The position numbers were made by a program, and so were the translations under genes. Below the pieces are notes generated by a model that was not told where the DNA came from, searched no databases, and worked only from the letters and a program-made list of their open reading frames with translations. Below are positions 53,264-61,155 of a stretch of DNA of 64,000 nucleotides, piece by piece. Location of the stretch: positions 1 to 64,000 of the forward strand of contig JAHCAW010000015.1 of NCBI GenBank assembly GCA_019634695.1, given 5' to 3'. This DNA comes from Candidatus Sumerlaeia bacterium. GTDB taxonomy: Bacteria; Sumerlaeota; Sumerlaeia; SLMS01; JAHLLQ01. Numbering within the stretch: the stretch's first letter is position 1; every line of letters starts with the position of its first letter.

Positions 53264-54814
53264 ATGCACGCTCAGATTCCGTCATTCTCAATTCTTGGCA
53301 TCGACGCGGTTCCCGTGGCGGTCGAGGTCGATTGCGTCGAGGCGGGCTCGCTCGAGTCTGCCACGTGGACTGTCGTGGGTTTGGGCGACGCGGCCGTGCG
53401 CGAGAGCCGCGAGCGCGTCAAGGCCGCCATCAAGAATTCGGGCTATCGCGTCACGCAGAAGCGCGTGATCGTGAATCTGGCGCCGGCGGATCTGCGCAAG
53501 GAGGGCTCGCACTTCGACCTGCCGATCGCGCTGGCCGTGCTGATCGGCACCGGGTGGATCGAGGGCGGGCGCCGCGGCCGCATCGGCGCCATCGGCGAGT
53601 TGGGTCTGGACGGCACGATCAAGTCCGTGCCGGGCGTGCTGCCGATGACGATCGCGGCGCGCGACGCGGGACTGGACGGATTGCTCGTGCCGGCGGGCAA
53701 TGCCGAGGAGGCCGGCCACGTCGATGGCATTCGCATTCTGCCGGTCGGACGCCTGACCGAGTCGGTGGCGTTTCTGCGCGGCGAACTCGACATCGTGCCG
53801 CATCGCAGCACGCCGGCCGGCGACAGCGGCGACGGGCGCGGCGTGCGCCTTGTCGACTTCAGCGAGGTGCGCGGGCAGGAAGGCGCCAAGCGCGCCCTCG
53901 AGGTCGCCGCCGCGGGCGGGCACAATATCCTGATGATCGGGCCGCCGGGCAGCGGCAAGACGATGCTGGCCAAGCGCCTGCCGACGATCCTTCCGGAACT
54001 CGACTTCGAGGAGGCGATCGAGACGACGAAGATCTACTCGATCGCCGGGCGCCTGGGCGGTCGGCGCGGCCTTGTGCGTCGCCGACCGTTCCGCTCGCCG
54101 CACCACACGGCCTCGCACGTGGCGCTCGTGGGCGGCGGCGTCGTGCCCAAGCCCGGCGAGGTCTCGCTCGCACACCACGGCGTGCTCTTCCTTGACGAGT
54201 TACCCGAATTCTCCCGACAGGTGCTCGAGGTCCTGCGTCAGCCGCTTGAAGACGGAATAGTTCATATCAGTCGTGCCCAGTTGTCCTTGTCGTTTCCAGC
54301 ACAGTTCATCCTGTGTGCGGCGATGAATCCCTGCCCGTGCGGATACCACGGTCATCCCGACAAACCGTGTTTGTGTAATCCGATCCAGATTCATCGCTAC
54401 ACCGGCAAGATCAGCGGCCCGCTGCTCGACCGCATCGACTTGCACATCGAGGTGCCCGCCGTGAAGCTGGAGGACATGCGCGGCCGCGCCTCGGGCGAGA
54501 CCAGCGCCGACGTGCGCGCCCGTGTCACCGCCGCCCGCGCCCGCCAGACCGCACGCTTCGCCGACCGCCCCGGCGTGCACTGCAACGCCCAGATGAGCCG
54601 CCGCGACCTCGACGACTTCTGCGCCCTCGACGCCGCCTCCGGCGCGCTGCTCGACAACGCCATGAAGGTGCTCAACCTCTCGGCCCGCGCCTTCGACCGA
54701 ATCCTCAAGGTCGCCCGCACGGTGGCCGACCTCGCCTCCGCCGACGCCATCGCCCCCGAACACGTCAGCGAAGCCGTCCAATACCGCACCCTGGACCGGC
54801 TGGGAGGTGCTTGA
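53264..54814 (+). CDS. comM: YifB/ComM Mg-chelatase-like AAA+ ATPase
   Basis: 516 residues. The N-terminal ChlI-like domain (VVGLGDAAVRESRERVKAAIKNSGY, then PADLRKEGSHFDLPIALAVL) is typical of YifB. The AAA+ core has Walker A MIGPPGSGKTMLAKRLPTIL, the RPFRSPHHTAS loop, Walker B GVLFLDELPEF and the CPCGYHGHPDKPCLCNP cysteine segment. The C-terminal lid has SARAFDRILKVARTVADL. In Haemophilus and Vibrio, ComM is a helicase that extends heteroduplex during natural transformation, which matches the dprA gene at 5 kb. The stop overlaps the next start by one base. Confidence 0.96.
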   Translation: MHAQIPSFSILGIDAVPVAVEVDCVEAGSLESATWTVVGLGDAAVRESRERVKAAIKNSGYRVTQKRVIVNLAPADLRKEGSHFDLPIALAVLIGTGWIEGGRRGRIGAIGELGLDGTIKSVPGVLPMTIAARDAGLDGLLVPAGNAEEAGHVDGIRILPVGRLTESVAFLRGELDIVPHRSTPAGDSGDGRGVRLVDFSEVRGQEGAKRALEVAAAGGHNILMIGPPGSGKTMLAKRLPTILPELDFEEAIETTKIYSIAGRLGGRRGLVRRRPFRSPHHTASHVALVGGGVVPKPGEVSLAHHGVLFLDELPEFSRQVLEVLRQPLEDGIVHISRAQLSLSFPAQFILCAAMNPCPCGYHGHPDKPCLCNPIQIHRYTGKISGPLLDRIDLHIEVPAVKLEDMRGRASGETSADVRARVTAARARQTARFADRPGVHCNAQMSRRDLDDFCALDAASGALLDNAMKVLNLSARAFDRILKVARTVADLASADAIAPEHVSEAVQYRTLDRLGGA

Positions 54815-55158
54815 TGGCATCGGCGAGCGACCGGTTCGTCGTGGACAAACGGAAGGCCGTCGATTATCTTCTCAGCGAAGACCATCCCGAGGGGAAGAGC
54901 AAGGCGGCCTTCTTCGTCTCGCTCGGCTTCTCGCCACAAAGGTGGGAGGAGTTGTGCGAGTCCCTTGCGCAGGCTGGTTTGCAGGGGGAGACTATCGAGC
55001 AGGAACGGAATCGATTTGGAGAGAAGCTGGTGCGAGTTTCCGAAGTAGCCGGGCCGTCGGGAGCGAAACGGCTTGTCAGAACCGTCTGGTTTCGTAGCAT
55101 CCCGGCCGTCGGGTGGCGACTTGTTTCCGCCTATCCCGAGAAAGGCGGCGTTCCATGA
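54814..55158 (+). CDS. DUF6883-like protein
   Basis: 114 residues; the ATG overlaps the yifB stop (TGATG) and has ggaggt 6 bases upstream. The pattern RKAVDYLLSEDHPEGKSKAAFFVSLGF, read in parts, then GEKLVRVSEVAGPSGAKRLVRTVWFR and LVSAYP agrees with my recollection of DUF6883, a small domain that often sits before a DUF4926 gene. The function is unknown. Toxin-like or substrate-binding roles have been guessed from such two-gene arrangements. Codon use is somewhat less GC-biased than in yifB. It overlaps the DUF4926 gene by four bases (ATGA). Confidence 0.72.
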   Translation: MASASDRFVVDKRKAVDYLLSEDHPEGKSKAAFFVSLGFSPQRWEELCESLAQAGLQGETIEQERNRFGEKLVRVSEVAGPSGAKRLVRTVWFRSIPAVGWRLVSAYPEKGGVP

Positions 55159-55382
55159 TCCCCGAGCACAGTCTTGCCGTCCTCCTCAGCCCGTCTCCCC
55201 CGCATGGCCTTGTTGCCGGAGACGTGGGGACGGTCGTGCACGTCCACGACGATGGGGCGGGCTACGAGGTGGAGTTCATGGACGTACTTGGACAGACAAT
55301 CGCCGTCCTTACAGTCGACGCCAACGACCTGAGAGAACTTCGTGAAGGGGAGCGCGCGATTCCCCATCTGCGCTCGGCGTGA
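55155..55382 (+). CDS. DUF4926 protein
   Basis: 75 residues. PPHGLVAGDVGTVVHVHDDGAGYEVEF and GQTIAVLTVDANDLREL match DUF4926 closely (GL..GdvGTVV.....YEVEF.d..G.t.A..t......l). It is a small SH3-like beta-barrel. Its start overlaps the DUF6883 stop (ATGA), so the two are translated together, the usual layout of toxin-antitoxin or toxin-immunity pairs. No biochemical role is known to me. Confidence 0.85.
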   Translation: MIPEHSLAVLLSPSPPHGLVAGDVGTVVHVHDDGAGYEVEFMDVLGQTIAVLTVDANDLRELREGERAIPHLRSA

Positions 55383-55475
55383 GACGAGCGCAAGGAGGCT
55401 TCGAATCGCCGCAGGCATCGGGTCACTCTTCGACAGGCCGCCTCCGTCCTCCCCGATCCCCTGTCACTCACCTAG

Positions 55476-55559
55476 CAGGCCACAGCGGATTCTGCTGACG
55501 ACACCAGCGTCAACGACGCCCTGGAAGAGTACCTGCGCATGAAGCGCAAGAGCGCCTGA
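55476..55559 (+). pseudogene. Fragment resembling the end of a ribbon-helix-helix antitoxin
   Basis: Between an upstream in-frame stop (55473) and TGA at 55557 the frame reads DDTSVNDALEEYLRMKRKSA at its end, like the C-terminus of VapB-type antitoxins (SVNEALREY.RRR). There is no start codon, so it is at best a remnant. The surrounding 290 bases hold no other gene. Confidence 0.35.
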
Positions 55560-55673
55560 AAGCCCGCCGCGCCTTTCCGCGAAGTCCATCAGCCTACCCC
55601 GCCCCGACTTGCCCCTTGTGCCCCGGTCCGGCCTTCGCGCCGAATCTCCGGCAATCCATCCCGGGGTGGTGCG

Positions 55674-55943
55674 ATGGCGGGCATGCTGGCAGCAGCAATG
55701 TGGCAGGGCGAGATTCCAGCCCTGTTCGGGGCCTGGTTCCTCTGCATGATCTTCATGGGGGTGCTCGGCCTGATTACAACGGTCTTCTGGATTTGGATGA
55801 TCGTGGACTGCGCCATGCACGAGCCTTCCGAGGGCAACGACAAGATCGTCTGGATTCTGGTGCTGATCTTCACGCAGGTCCTCGGGGCGCTGATCTATCT
55901 GGTCGTGCGCCGGCCGGAACGCATTCGCCGCTACGGGCATTGA
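55674..55943 (+). CDS. PLDc_N-type small membrane protein (copy 1)
   Basis: 89 residues, two spans. GLITTVFWIWMIVDCAMHEPSEGNDKIVWILVLIFTQVLGALIYLVVRRPER, read in parts, is the PLD nuclease N-terminal (PLDc_N) motif found at the start of cardiolipin synthases and in stand-alone small proteins. There is no phospholipase domain. A paralogue follows after 22 bases. The role is unknown; membrane association is clear. Confidence 0.85.
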   Translation: MAGMLAAAMWQGEIPALFGAWFLCMIFMGVLGLITTVFWIWMIVDCAMHEPSEGNDKIVWILVLIFTQVLGALIYLVVRRPERIRRYGH

Positions 55944-55965
55944 ACCAACAAGGGGGAAACGGGGC

Positions 55966-56211
55966 ATGAACTATGGGAACGAGTTCTTGATCATCATTCT
56001 GGTCCTGCTCGTCTGTGGGGCATTCTGGCTGTGGGCGCTGATCGATTGTCTGCAGAACGAACCGAAGGAAGGCAACGACCGCATTGTCTGGGCGCTCGTG
56101 ATCCTGCTTGGCCAGTTGATCGGCGCGCTGGTGTACGCGGTGGTGCGGCGTCCGCAGCGCAACCGGCTTCGGGCGCAGCGCAGGCGGCGCCCCCAAACTC
56201 CCACCGGATGA
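55966..56211 (+). CDS. PLDc_N-type small membrane protein (copy 2)
   Basis: 81 residues, two spans: FWLWALIDCLQNEPKEGNDRIVW and ILLGQLIGALVYAVVRRPQR. It repeats the motif of the previous gene (DC...EP.EGND.IVW, GAL.Y.VVRRP) with otherwise different residues, so it is an old tandem duplication. The basic tail RNRLRAQRRRRP points to the cytoplasm. RBS ggggaaac. The aldehyde dehydrogenase starts 4 bases after its stop, suggesting one transcript. Confidence 0.85.
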   Translation: MNYGNEFLIIILVLLVCGAFWLWALIDCLQNEPKEGNDRIVWALVILLGQLIGALVYAVVRRPQRNRLRAQRRRRPQTPTG

Positions 56212-56215
56212 TCTC

Positions 56216-57658
56216 ATGGAAATCCCCTATCGGCAGTACATCGACGGCCAGTGGACCGAGGCCCTGAACGGCGGCACGTGGGACGTGCTGAACCCGGCGA
56301 CCGAGGAGTGCGTGCGCACCGTGCCGTTCGGCGACGGTGCGGACTGCGTGGCCGCCATCGAGGCGGCCGCGCGGGCGTTTCCGGCATGGTCGCGCCGCAC
56401 GGCATGGGAGCGCGGCGACATCCTGATGGCGACGGCGACCCTGATTCGCGAGCGCCTCGAGACCCTGCACCCGACCGACACGGCCGAAAGCGGCAAGCCG
56501 ATCGCCGACGCGCGCGGCGACTGGCAGGCCGCCGCCGCGCTCTTCGAGTGGTTCGCCGAAGAGGGCAAACGCGCCGCCGGCCGCGTGATCCCCTCGCGCC
56601 GGCCCGGCAAGCGCCACCTTGTCCTGCGCCAACCGGTCGGCGTGGTCGGCATCATCACGGCCTGGAACTTCCCGGCCTACAACGTGGCGCGGTCGCTGGC
56701 CGCGGCGCTCGCGGCGGGCTGCACCGCCGTGGTGCGCCCCTCGGAGTACACGCCGCTGACCGCCATGCAGATGGTCGCCCTGCTCGCCGAGGCTGGCGCC
56801 CCCGCGGGCGTCGTCAATCTGGTCAACGGCGAACCGCACGCGATGGGGCAGGCGATGCTCGATCATCCGGCCTGCCGCAAGATCGCCTTCACGGGCAGCG
56901 TCCGCGTCGGCAAGCTGCTGATGGATGGCGCCTCGCGCACCGTGACGCGGCTGTCGCTGGAGCTGGGCGGCAACGCCCCGGTGCTCGTCTTCTCCGATGC
57001 GGACATCGCCGCCGTGGCGCGCGACGCCGTCGCCACGAAATACCGCAACAACGGCCAGGTGTGCGTCTCGCCCCAGCGCTTCCTCGTGCATCGCAAGGTC
57101 CGGGACGAATTCGTGGAGCGGGCGCTCCCGCACGTTCGGGCGCTGCGCGTCGGCAACGGGGCGGATCCGGCCACGCAGGTCGGGCCGCTGATCAACGCGC
57201 GGCAACTCGAACGGGTCGAACAACTCGTCGCGGCTGCGCCGGCGCAAGGGGCTGAGATCGCCATCGGCGGCGCGCGGCCAACCGAACCCGGACGTGGGTA
57301 CTTCTACCAGCCCACCCTGCTCACCGGCGTCGCGCCCGGCACCCGTGCCTTCGACGAGGAAATCTTCGGGCCCGTCATGCCGGTCCTCGCGTTCGAGGAT
57401 GCCGACGAAGTGATCGAGTTGGCGAACCGCACCCCCTATGGCCTGGCGGCGTATGTCTTCACGGAGAACCTGAAAGTCGCCGCCCGGTGCTGGGAGCGCC
57501 TCGAGTTCGGGATGGTCGGCATCAACGAGTGGGGGATCAGCGCCATCGAGGCCCCGTTCGCCGGCTGGAAACAGAGTGGCATCGGGCGCGAATGCGGCCA
57601 GGAGGGGCTCGACGACTACCTCGAGACCAAGCTCGTGGCCCTCGGCGGGATTGACTGA
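56216..57658 (+). CDS. NAD(P)-dependent aldehyde dehydrogenase
   Basis: 480 residues, a full-length ALDH. Catalytic Cys283 is in NNGQVCVSPQRF, general base Glu249 in LELGGNAP and Asn151 in AWNFPAYN. The cofactor-ribose Lys of KPSE is Arg here (VVRPSEYTP), a conservative change. C-terminal EEIFGPVMPVLAF and GWKQSGIGRECGQEGLDDYLE are typical of succinate-semialdehyde, glycolaldehyde or lactaldehyde dehydrogenases; the substrate cannot be fixed. It directly follows the two small membrane genes and is closed by a hairpin. Confidence 0.93.
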   Translation: MEIPYRQYIDGQWTEALNGGTWDVLNPATEECVRTVPFGDGADCVAAIEAAARAFPAWSRRTAWERGDILMATATLIRERLETLHPTDTAESGKPIADARGDWQAAAALFEWFAEEGKRAAGRVIPSRRPGKRHLVLRQPVGVVGIITAWNFPAYNVARSLAAALAAGCTAVVRPSEYTPLTAMQMVALLAEAGAPAGVVNLVNGEPHAMGQAMLDHPACRKIAFTGSVRVGKLLMDGASRTVTRLSLELGGNAPVLVFSDADIAAVARDAVATKYRNNGQVCVSPQRFLVHRKVRDEFVERALPHVRALRVGNGADPATQVGPLINARQLERVEQLVAAAPAQGAEIAIGGARPTEPGRGYFYQPTLLTGVAPGTRAFDEEIFGPVMPVLAFEDADEVIELANRTPYGLAAYVFTENLKVAARCWERLEFGMVGINEWGISAIEAPFAGWKQSGIGRECGQEGLDDYLETKLVALGGID

Positions 57659-57672
57659 CCCGCGGCCGCGTG

Positions 57673-57706
57673 GTGCACTCGGGCGGTTGGGCATCCGCCC
57701 GAGCAC
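57673..57706 (+). terminator. Hairpin after the aldehyde dehydrogenase gene
   Basis: gtgc (57673-57676) plus tcgggcgg (57679-57686) pair with ccgcccga (57695-57702) plus gcac (57703-57706); a two-base bulge (ac) interrupts the left arm. There is no T-run. Confidence 0.5.
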
Positions 57707-57718
57707 GAGCCCCGTCAG

Positions 57719-57832
57719 ATGAGCCCCGGAATGAGTCTCCCCGCCCTTGGAATCATTTTCGCCCTGGTGATTGTCGGAATCTTCGTCGTCTCCGTCGTCC
57801 TGCTGCGGGGATCGGGAGGGGGCGACAATTGA
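57719..57832 (+). CDS. Single-span small membrane protein
   Basis: 37 residues: MSPGMSLPALGIIFALVI continuing with VGIFVVSVVLL, then RGSGGGDN. One clear membrane helix with a short Gly-rich polar tail. Two in-frame ATGs (57719, 57731) are possible starts; the second has ccgga before it. Nothing identifies a family. It lies 19 bases before the glutaminyl cyclase gene and could be translated with it. Confidence 0.45.
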   Translation: MSPGMSLPALGIIFALVIVGIFVVSVVLLRGSGGGDN

Positions 57833-57851
57833 CCCCGTTGGGAACGCACGC

Positions 57852-58673
57852 ATGAATCCGTTGTCGGGCAATCGATTGGTCGCCGTGGGCATGCGGTTCC
57901 TCGCCTGCCTGCTGCTGGCGCTGCCGGCGTGCATGGATGCGCAGGTACCGCGCACGCCCGAGGAGGGCTTCGCGCAGGTGCCGCGCCTGCGGCCGCGGGT
58001 CCTTTCCGTGCGGCCGCACGATCCGCAGGCCTTCACCCAGGGCTTCGAACTCCACGGCCGCATCCTGTACGAGGGCACCGGCCAGTACGGGCGCTCCACC
58101 CTGCGCGAGACCGATCCCGCCACCGGCCGCGTCCTGCGGGTGGCTCGCCTTCCCGACAACGCCTTCGGCGAGGGCATCACCGTCGTCGGCGACGAAATCT
58201 TCATGCTCACCTGGAAGAACGAAACCGCGCTCGTCTTCGACCGCACGTCGCTGCAGCCCAAGCGCCAGCACGCCTATAAGGGCGAGGGTTGGGGCCTGGC
58301 CTACGACGGCTCGCACCTCGTCATGAGCAACGGCACCAGCCGCCTTTCGTTCCGCGACGTCCAGAGCTTCGACGAAGTGACCAGCGTCACGGTCACGCTG
58401 TTCGGCGAACCGGTGGCCGACATCAACGAACTCGAGTTCGCCGAGGGGCACATCTGGGCCAACGTCTGGAAGACCGACCTGATCCTGAAGATCGATCCGG
58501 CGACGGGCAAGGTGGTCGCCGTCGTCAACGCCGCGGGCCTGCTGACCGCCGACGAGCGCCGCAACGCCGACGTCCTCAACGGCATCGCCTACGACCGCTC
58601 GACGAAAACCTTCCTGCTCACCGGCAAGCTCTGGCCCAAGACTTTCGAGGTCATCTTCGTGCCCGACGAGTGA
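57852..58673 (+). CDS. Glutaminyl-peptide cyclotransferase (plant-type QC) lipoprotein
   Basis: 273 residues. The hydrophobic N-terminus ends in a lipobox-like ALPAC, so it is exported. The mature part matches the five-bladed propeller glutamine cyclotransferases (PF05096): VRPHDPQAFTQGFELHGRILYEGTG, NAFGEGITVVGDEIFMLTWK, KGEGWGLAYDGSHLVMSNGT, INELEFAEGHIWANVW and DVLNGIAYD (the longest two read in parts). These enzymes convert N-terminal Gln to pyroglutamate and protect secreted proteins. The catalytic Glu of the INELE motif is present. Confidence 0.92.
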   Translation: MNPLSGNRLVAVGMRFLACLLLALPACMDAQVPRTPEEGFAQVPRLRPRVLSVRPHDPQAFTQGFELHGRILYEGTGQYGRSTLRETDPATGRVLRVARLPDNAFGEGITVVGDEIFMLTWKNETALVFDRTSLQPKRQHAYKGEGWGLAYDGSHLVMSNGTSRLSFRDVQSFDEVTSVTVTLFGEPVADINELEFAEGHIWANVWKTDLILKIDPATGKVVAVVNAAGLLTADERRNADVLNGIAYDRSTKTFLLTGKLWPKTFEVIFVPDE

Positions 58674-58768
58674 GGGGCGCCGCGTTCGCTTGCCTTCCGG
58701 CCCGGGCCGGGTACAACACGGCCAGCGCCGCGCCGCCCGGTCCGGCGCCCTTTCTGGAGGTTCCTTCC

Positions 58769-60115
58769 ATGCCCCTTCTGTGCCGCCCGCGTGTCTGGTG
58801 TGCGCTGCTGGCTTGTCTGGCCTGCCTGGCCTCCTTGCGTGCCGAGCCGGTGGACCCCGACCTGCTCGACCTTGAGGCGCGCGGCCGCAACTTCGTCCAG
58901 CTCGTGCTGCGCAAGGAGTTGCTGCGGGCTCGTGCCGAGATGAGCGACCGCCTGCGTGTGGCCCTTTCGGACGAGGCGCTTGGGCGCATCTTGTGGGACT
59001 TTCACACGGCCGGCGGACCGCTGCGCGAGGTCGGCGGCGCCAAGGCCAGCGTGCTGCCCGACGGGCGCGTCAACGTGCTCGTGCCGCTGCACGCCGCGCG
59101 CCGGACGGCGCTGGCCGAGGTCGTCTTCGAACGCAAGGCCCCGCTCGCCAAGGTCGTCGCCTTCCAGTTGAACCAGGCCAGCGCGGCCGACGTGGCGTTG
59201 TTTCGCGAGCAGGGCCTGCTGCCGCGCGAGGACAACGACCCGCCCCCGTACGTCGAGAGCGCCCTGGTCGTCGAGCGCCCCGTCGCATTGCCCGGCTCGC
59301 TCGGACCGCTTGAGGCGCTGTTAACGCTGCCTGCCGTGGCCGGGCCGACGGTGCGCGTGCCGGGCGTCGTCTTCGTCTGCGGCCCCGACGCCGCCGACGC
59401 CGATGGCACAGTGGGCCGCAGCCGCGTCGTGCGCGACGTCGCCCACGGCCTCGCCATGAACGGCGTGGCGGCAATTCGCTTCACTCCGGCAACGGTCGCA
59501 TGGCCCGACGCCTTCGGCGCCGAAAAGCTGACCAGCTTGAACGACCTTGTGGTCATCGACGCCATGGCGGCGACGGCCCTGCTGGCCGCGCACCCGGCGG
59601 TCGATCCCGCGCGCGTGGCAATCGTCGGATGGGGATTCGGCGCCTACGTGGCACCGGACGTGGCACGGGCCACCGGCGCCGGCACGCTGGTGCTGATGGC
59701 GCCCGCGCACCCGACGTTCGACACATGGTTGCAGCGCCGCCTGACCGACGACGGCGTCGAAGGCGCGGCCAATCTCGCCGGCCTGCCGCTGATCGCCCTC
59801 GCGGAGAAGCACTTTGGGCTCGTCGGCCCCTTGTGGATGGAGCTGCGTCGCCAGAACGTTGCGAAGGATATCGCCGCCGCGGGCATTCCGTTCGCGCTTC
59901 TGTTCGCCGACGCGGATCCGCTCTACGATCCCGCGGACGAACAGGCCTGGGCCGATGCCGTCCGCGCCGCCGGCGTCCGAGCCGCCGTGCGCACCTACGA
60001 ACGCCACGACCAGTGGTTCCGCGCCATGCAGCCCGGCGGACCGGATCGCTACGTCGCCGAACGTCTCACCGACGACCTCGCCCTCTTCGTCCAGCGCCAT
60101 CGCCTGCCGGAATAA
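58769..60115 (+). CDS. Secreted alpha/beta-hydrolase-fold protein lacking nucleophile Ser
   Basis: 448 residues; ggagg 7 bases before the ATG. Signal peptide 1-25 (LLACLACLASLRA). Residues 30-135 resemble DUF3887 (a nuclear-transport-factor-2-like domain often fused to hydrolases: FVQLVLRKELLRARAEMSDRL). Residues 165-448 follow the alpha/beta hydrolase order, with VFVCGPDAADADG (oxyanion loop), the nucleophile elbow VAIVGWGFGAYV and a late Asp (FADADPLYD) and His (ERHDQWF). At the elbow GxSxG is GWGFG, so the Ser is Gly289. It is probably inactive as a serine hydrolase, or uses another residue. Confidence 0.82.
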   Translation: MPLLCRPRVWCALLACLACLASLRAEPVDPDLLDLEARGRNFVQLVLRKELLRARAEMSDRLRVALSDEALGRILWDFHTAGGPLREVGGAKASVLPDGRVNVLVPLHAARRTALAEVVFERKAPLAKVVAFQLNQASAADVALFREQGLLPREDNDPPPYVESALVVERPVALPGSLGPLEALLTLPAVAGPTVRVPGVVFVCGPDAADADGTVGRSRVVRDVAHGLAMNGVAAIRFTPATVAWPDAFGAEKLTSLNDLVVIDAMAATALLAAHPAVDPARVAIVGWGFGAYVAPDVARATGAGTLVLMAPAHPTFDTWLQRRLTDDGVEGAANLAGLPLIALAEKHFGLVGPLWMELRRQNVAKDIAAAGIPFALLFADADPLYDPADEQAWADAVRAAGVRAAVRTYERHDQWFRAMQPGGPDRYVAERLTDDLALFVQRHRLPE

Positions 60116-60130
60116 TCAGTGCCCGGCCCG

Positions 60131-60853
60131 TCACTCCACCCGCCGCAGGATTCCCATCGGCGTGCATTCGGTCCCTTGGCCCAGCGGATTGTCGCGCAGG
60201 CAGGCCTCGACCTGTTTGCGGTCCACCTTCTCCGAGGCGCCGACCACCCACGAGCCGCCGACGTCGTTGACGTCCACGATGGCGACGCCGACGCCGAACT
60301 CGCGCTCGAGCCGGGCGGCCACAAGGTCCGGATCCTTCGGTCCCATGATGACGCAATGCGGTTGCAGCGGCGACGTGCTGGCCGCGTCGATCATGGCGGC
60401 CTGCGGGCCGGCGATTCGATAGAAGTCCCCGCGCCGGCCGAACAGGCGCGTGATCCCGCCGACGATTGCCGCCAGCCAGATGCGCGCGGCGCCACATTCG
60501 TTCACCGCGCACTGCATGCTGCTGGGGCGGCGCAGCCCGATTCCGTACGGCACCTTCGAGACGAACCGCCAGAGGATGCGCGCCGTCAGTCCAATGCGCA
60601 CCTGATCCTCGGGCAGCGCGCGGCCCTGCGTGACGGCCACGGCCTTCTCGGAGAGGAACAGCGTGTCGCCGGGCTGGAAGCGCGGCGCCGCGTAGCGCCG
60701 AACCGCTGCCGAAAGGTCGTCCTGGTCGGACAGCACATGCGTGCGCACGGGTAGGCGCATCCAGCGCTCGCCGTAGAAGGAAATCTCGAGTTGGCGATTC
60801 GGGTTCGCCTGCACGTCGGGTGCTTCCAGGGAGAAGAGGTCGGCCGTTGTCAT
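60131..60853 (-). CDS. CofE-like coenzyme F420-0 gamma-glutamyl ligase family protein
   Basis: 240 residues from the ATG at 60853 (frame is open upstream but without homology). The fold is that of PF01996: QPGDTLFLSEKAVAVTQGRA (family gD.lviSeK.vak..g), a middle helix pair and FGVGVAIVDVNDVGGSWVVGAS (family v.v.DS.Gr..r.g). CofE adds glutamates to coenzyme F420, but bacterial relatives exist in F420-negative genomes with unknown substrates. The DSxG metal-binding motif of CofE is DVNDVGG here. No other F420 gene is in the window. Confidence 0.75.
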   Translation of the reverse strand: MTTADLFSLEAPDVQANPNRQLEISFYGERWMRLPVRTHVLSDQDDLSAAVRRYAAPRFQPGDTLFLSEKAVAVTQGRALPEDQVRIGLTARILWRFVSKVPYGIGLRRPSSMQCAVNECGAARIWLAAIVGGITRLFGRRGDFYRIAGPQAAMIDAASTSPLQPHCVIMGPKDPDLVAARLEREFGVGVAIVDVNDVGGSWVVGASEKVDRKQVEACLRDNPLGQGTECTPMGILRRVE

Positions 60854-61155
60854 GGGAGAGGGGGAACCGGTTGGGGTGCTGGGCTCAACGCTGCCTGCCA
60901 TCGGGAGCCCGAGGCCGAACACCGTCAACAAAAACGGCGTGGCGAGCCAGTCAGATTTGTGTTGGATCGCGGCGACCTTCCTGTTTGGGGATAAGACTGG
61001 TAAGTCATTGCTTTTCAGCGCTTTGTCCTGTGAAGAACAAAGGGGAAACGCGGCTTGACGAGCGTGGTGTCCCCGGCGGGCCGCCTTCCGCGTTGACCCT
61101 TGCCGCCGCTGGCCCCCGAATCCCACCGGTATCCGTTCAGACGAGGAGGCTGGTC

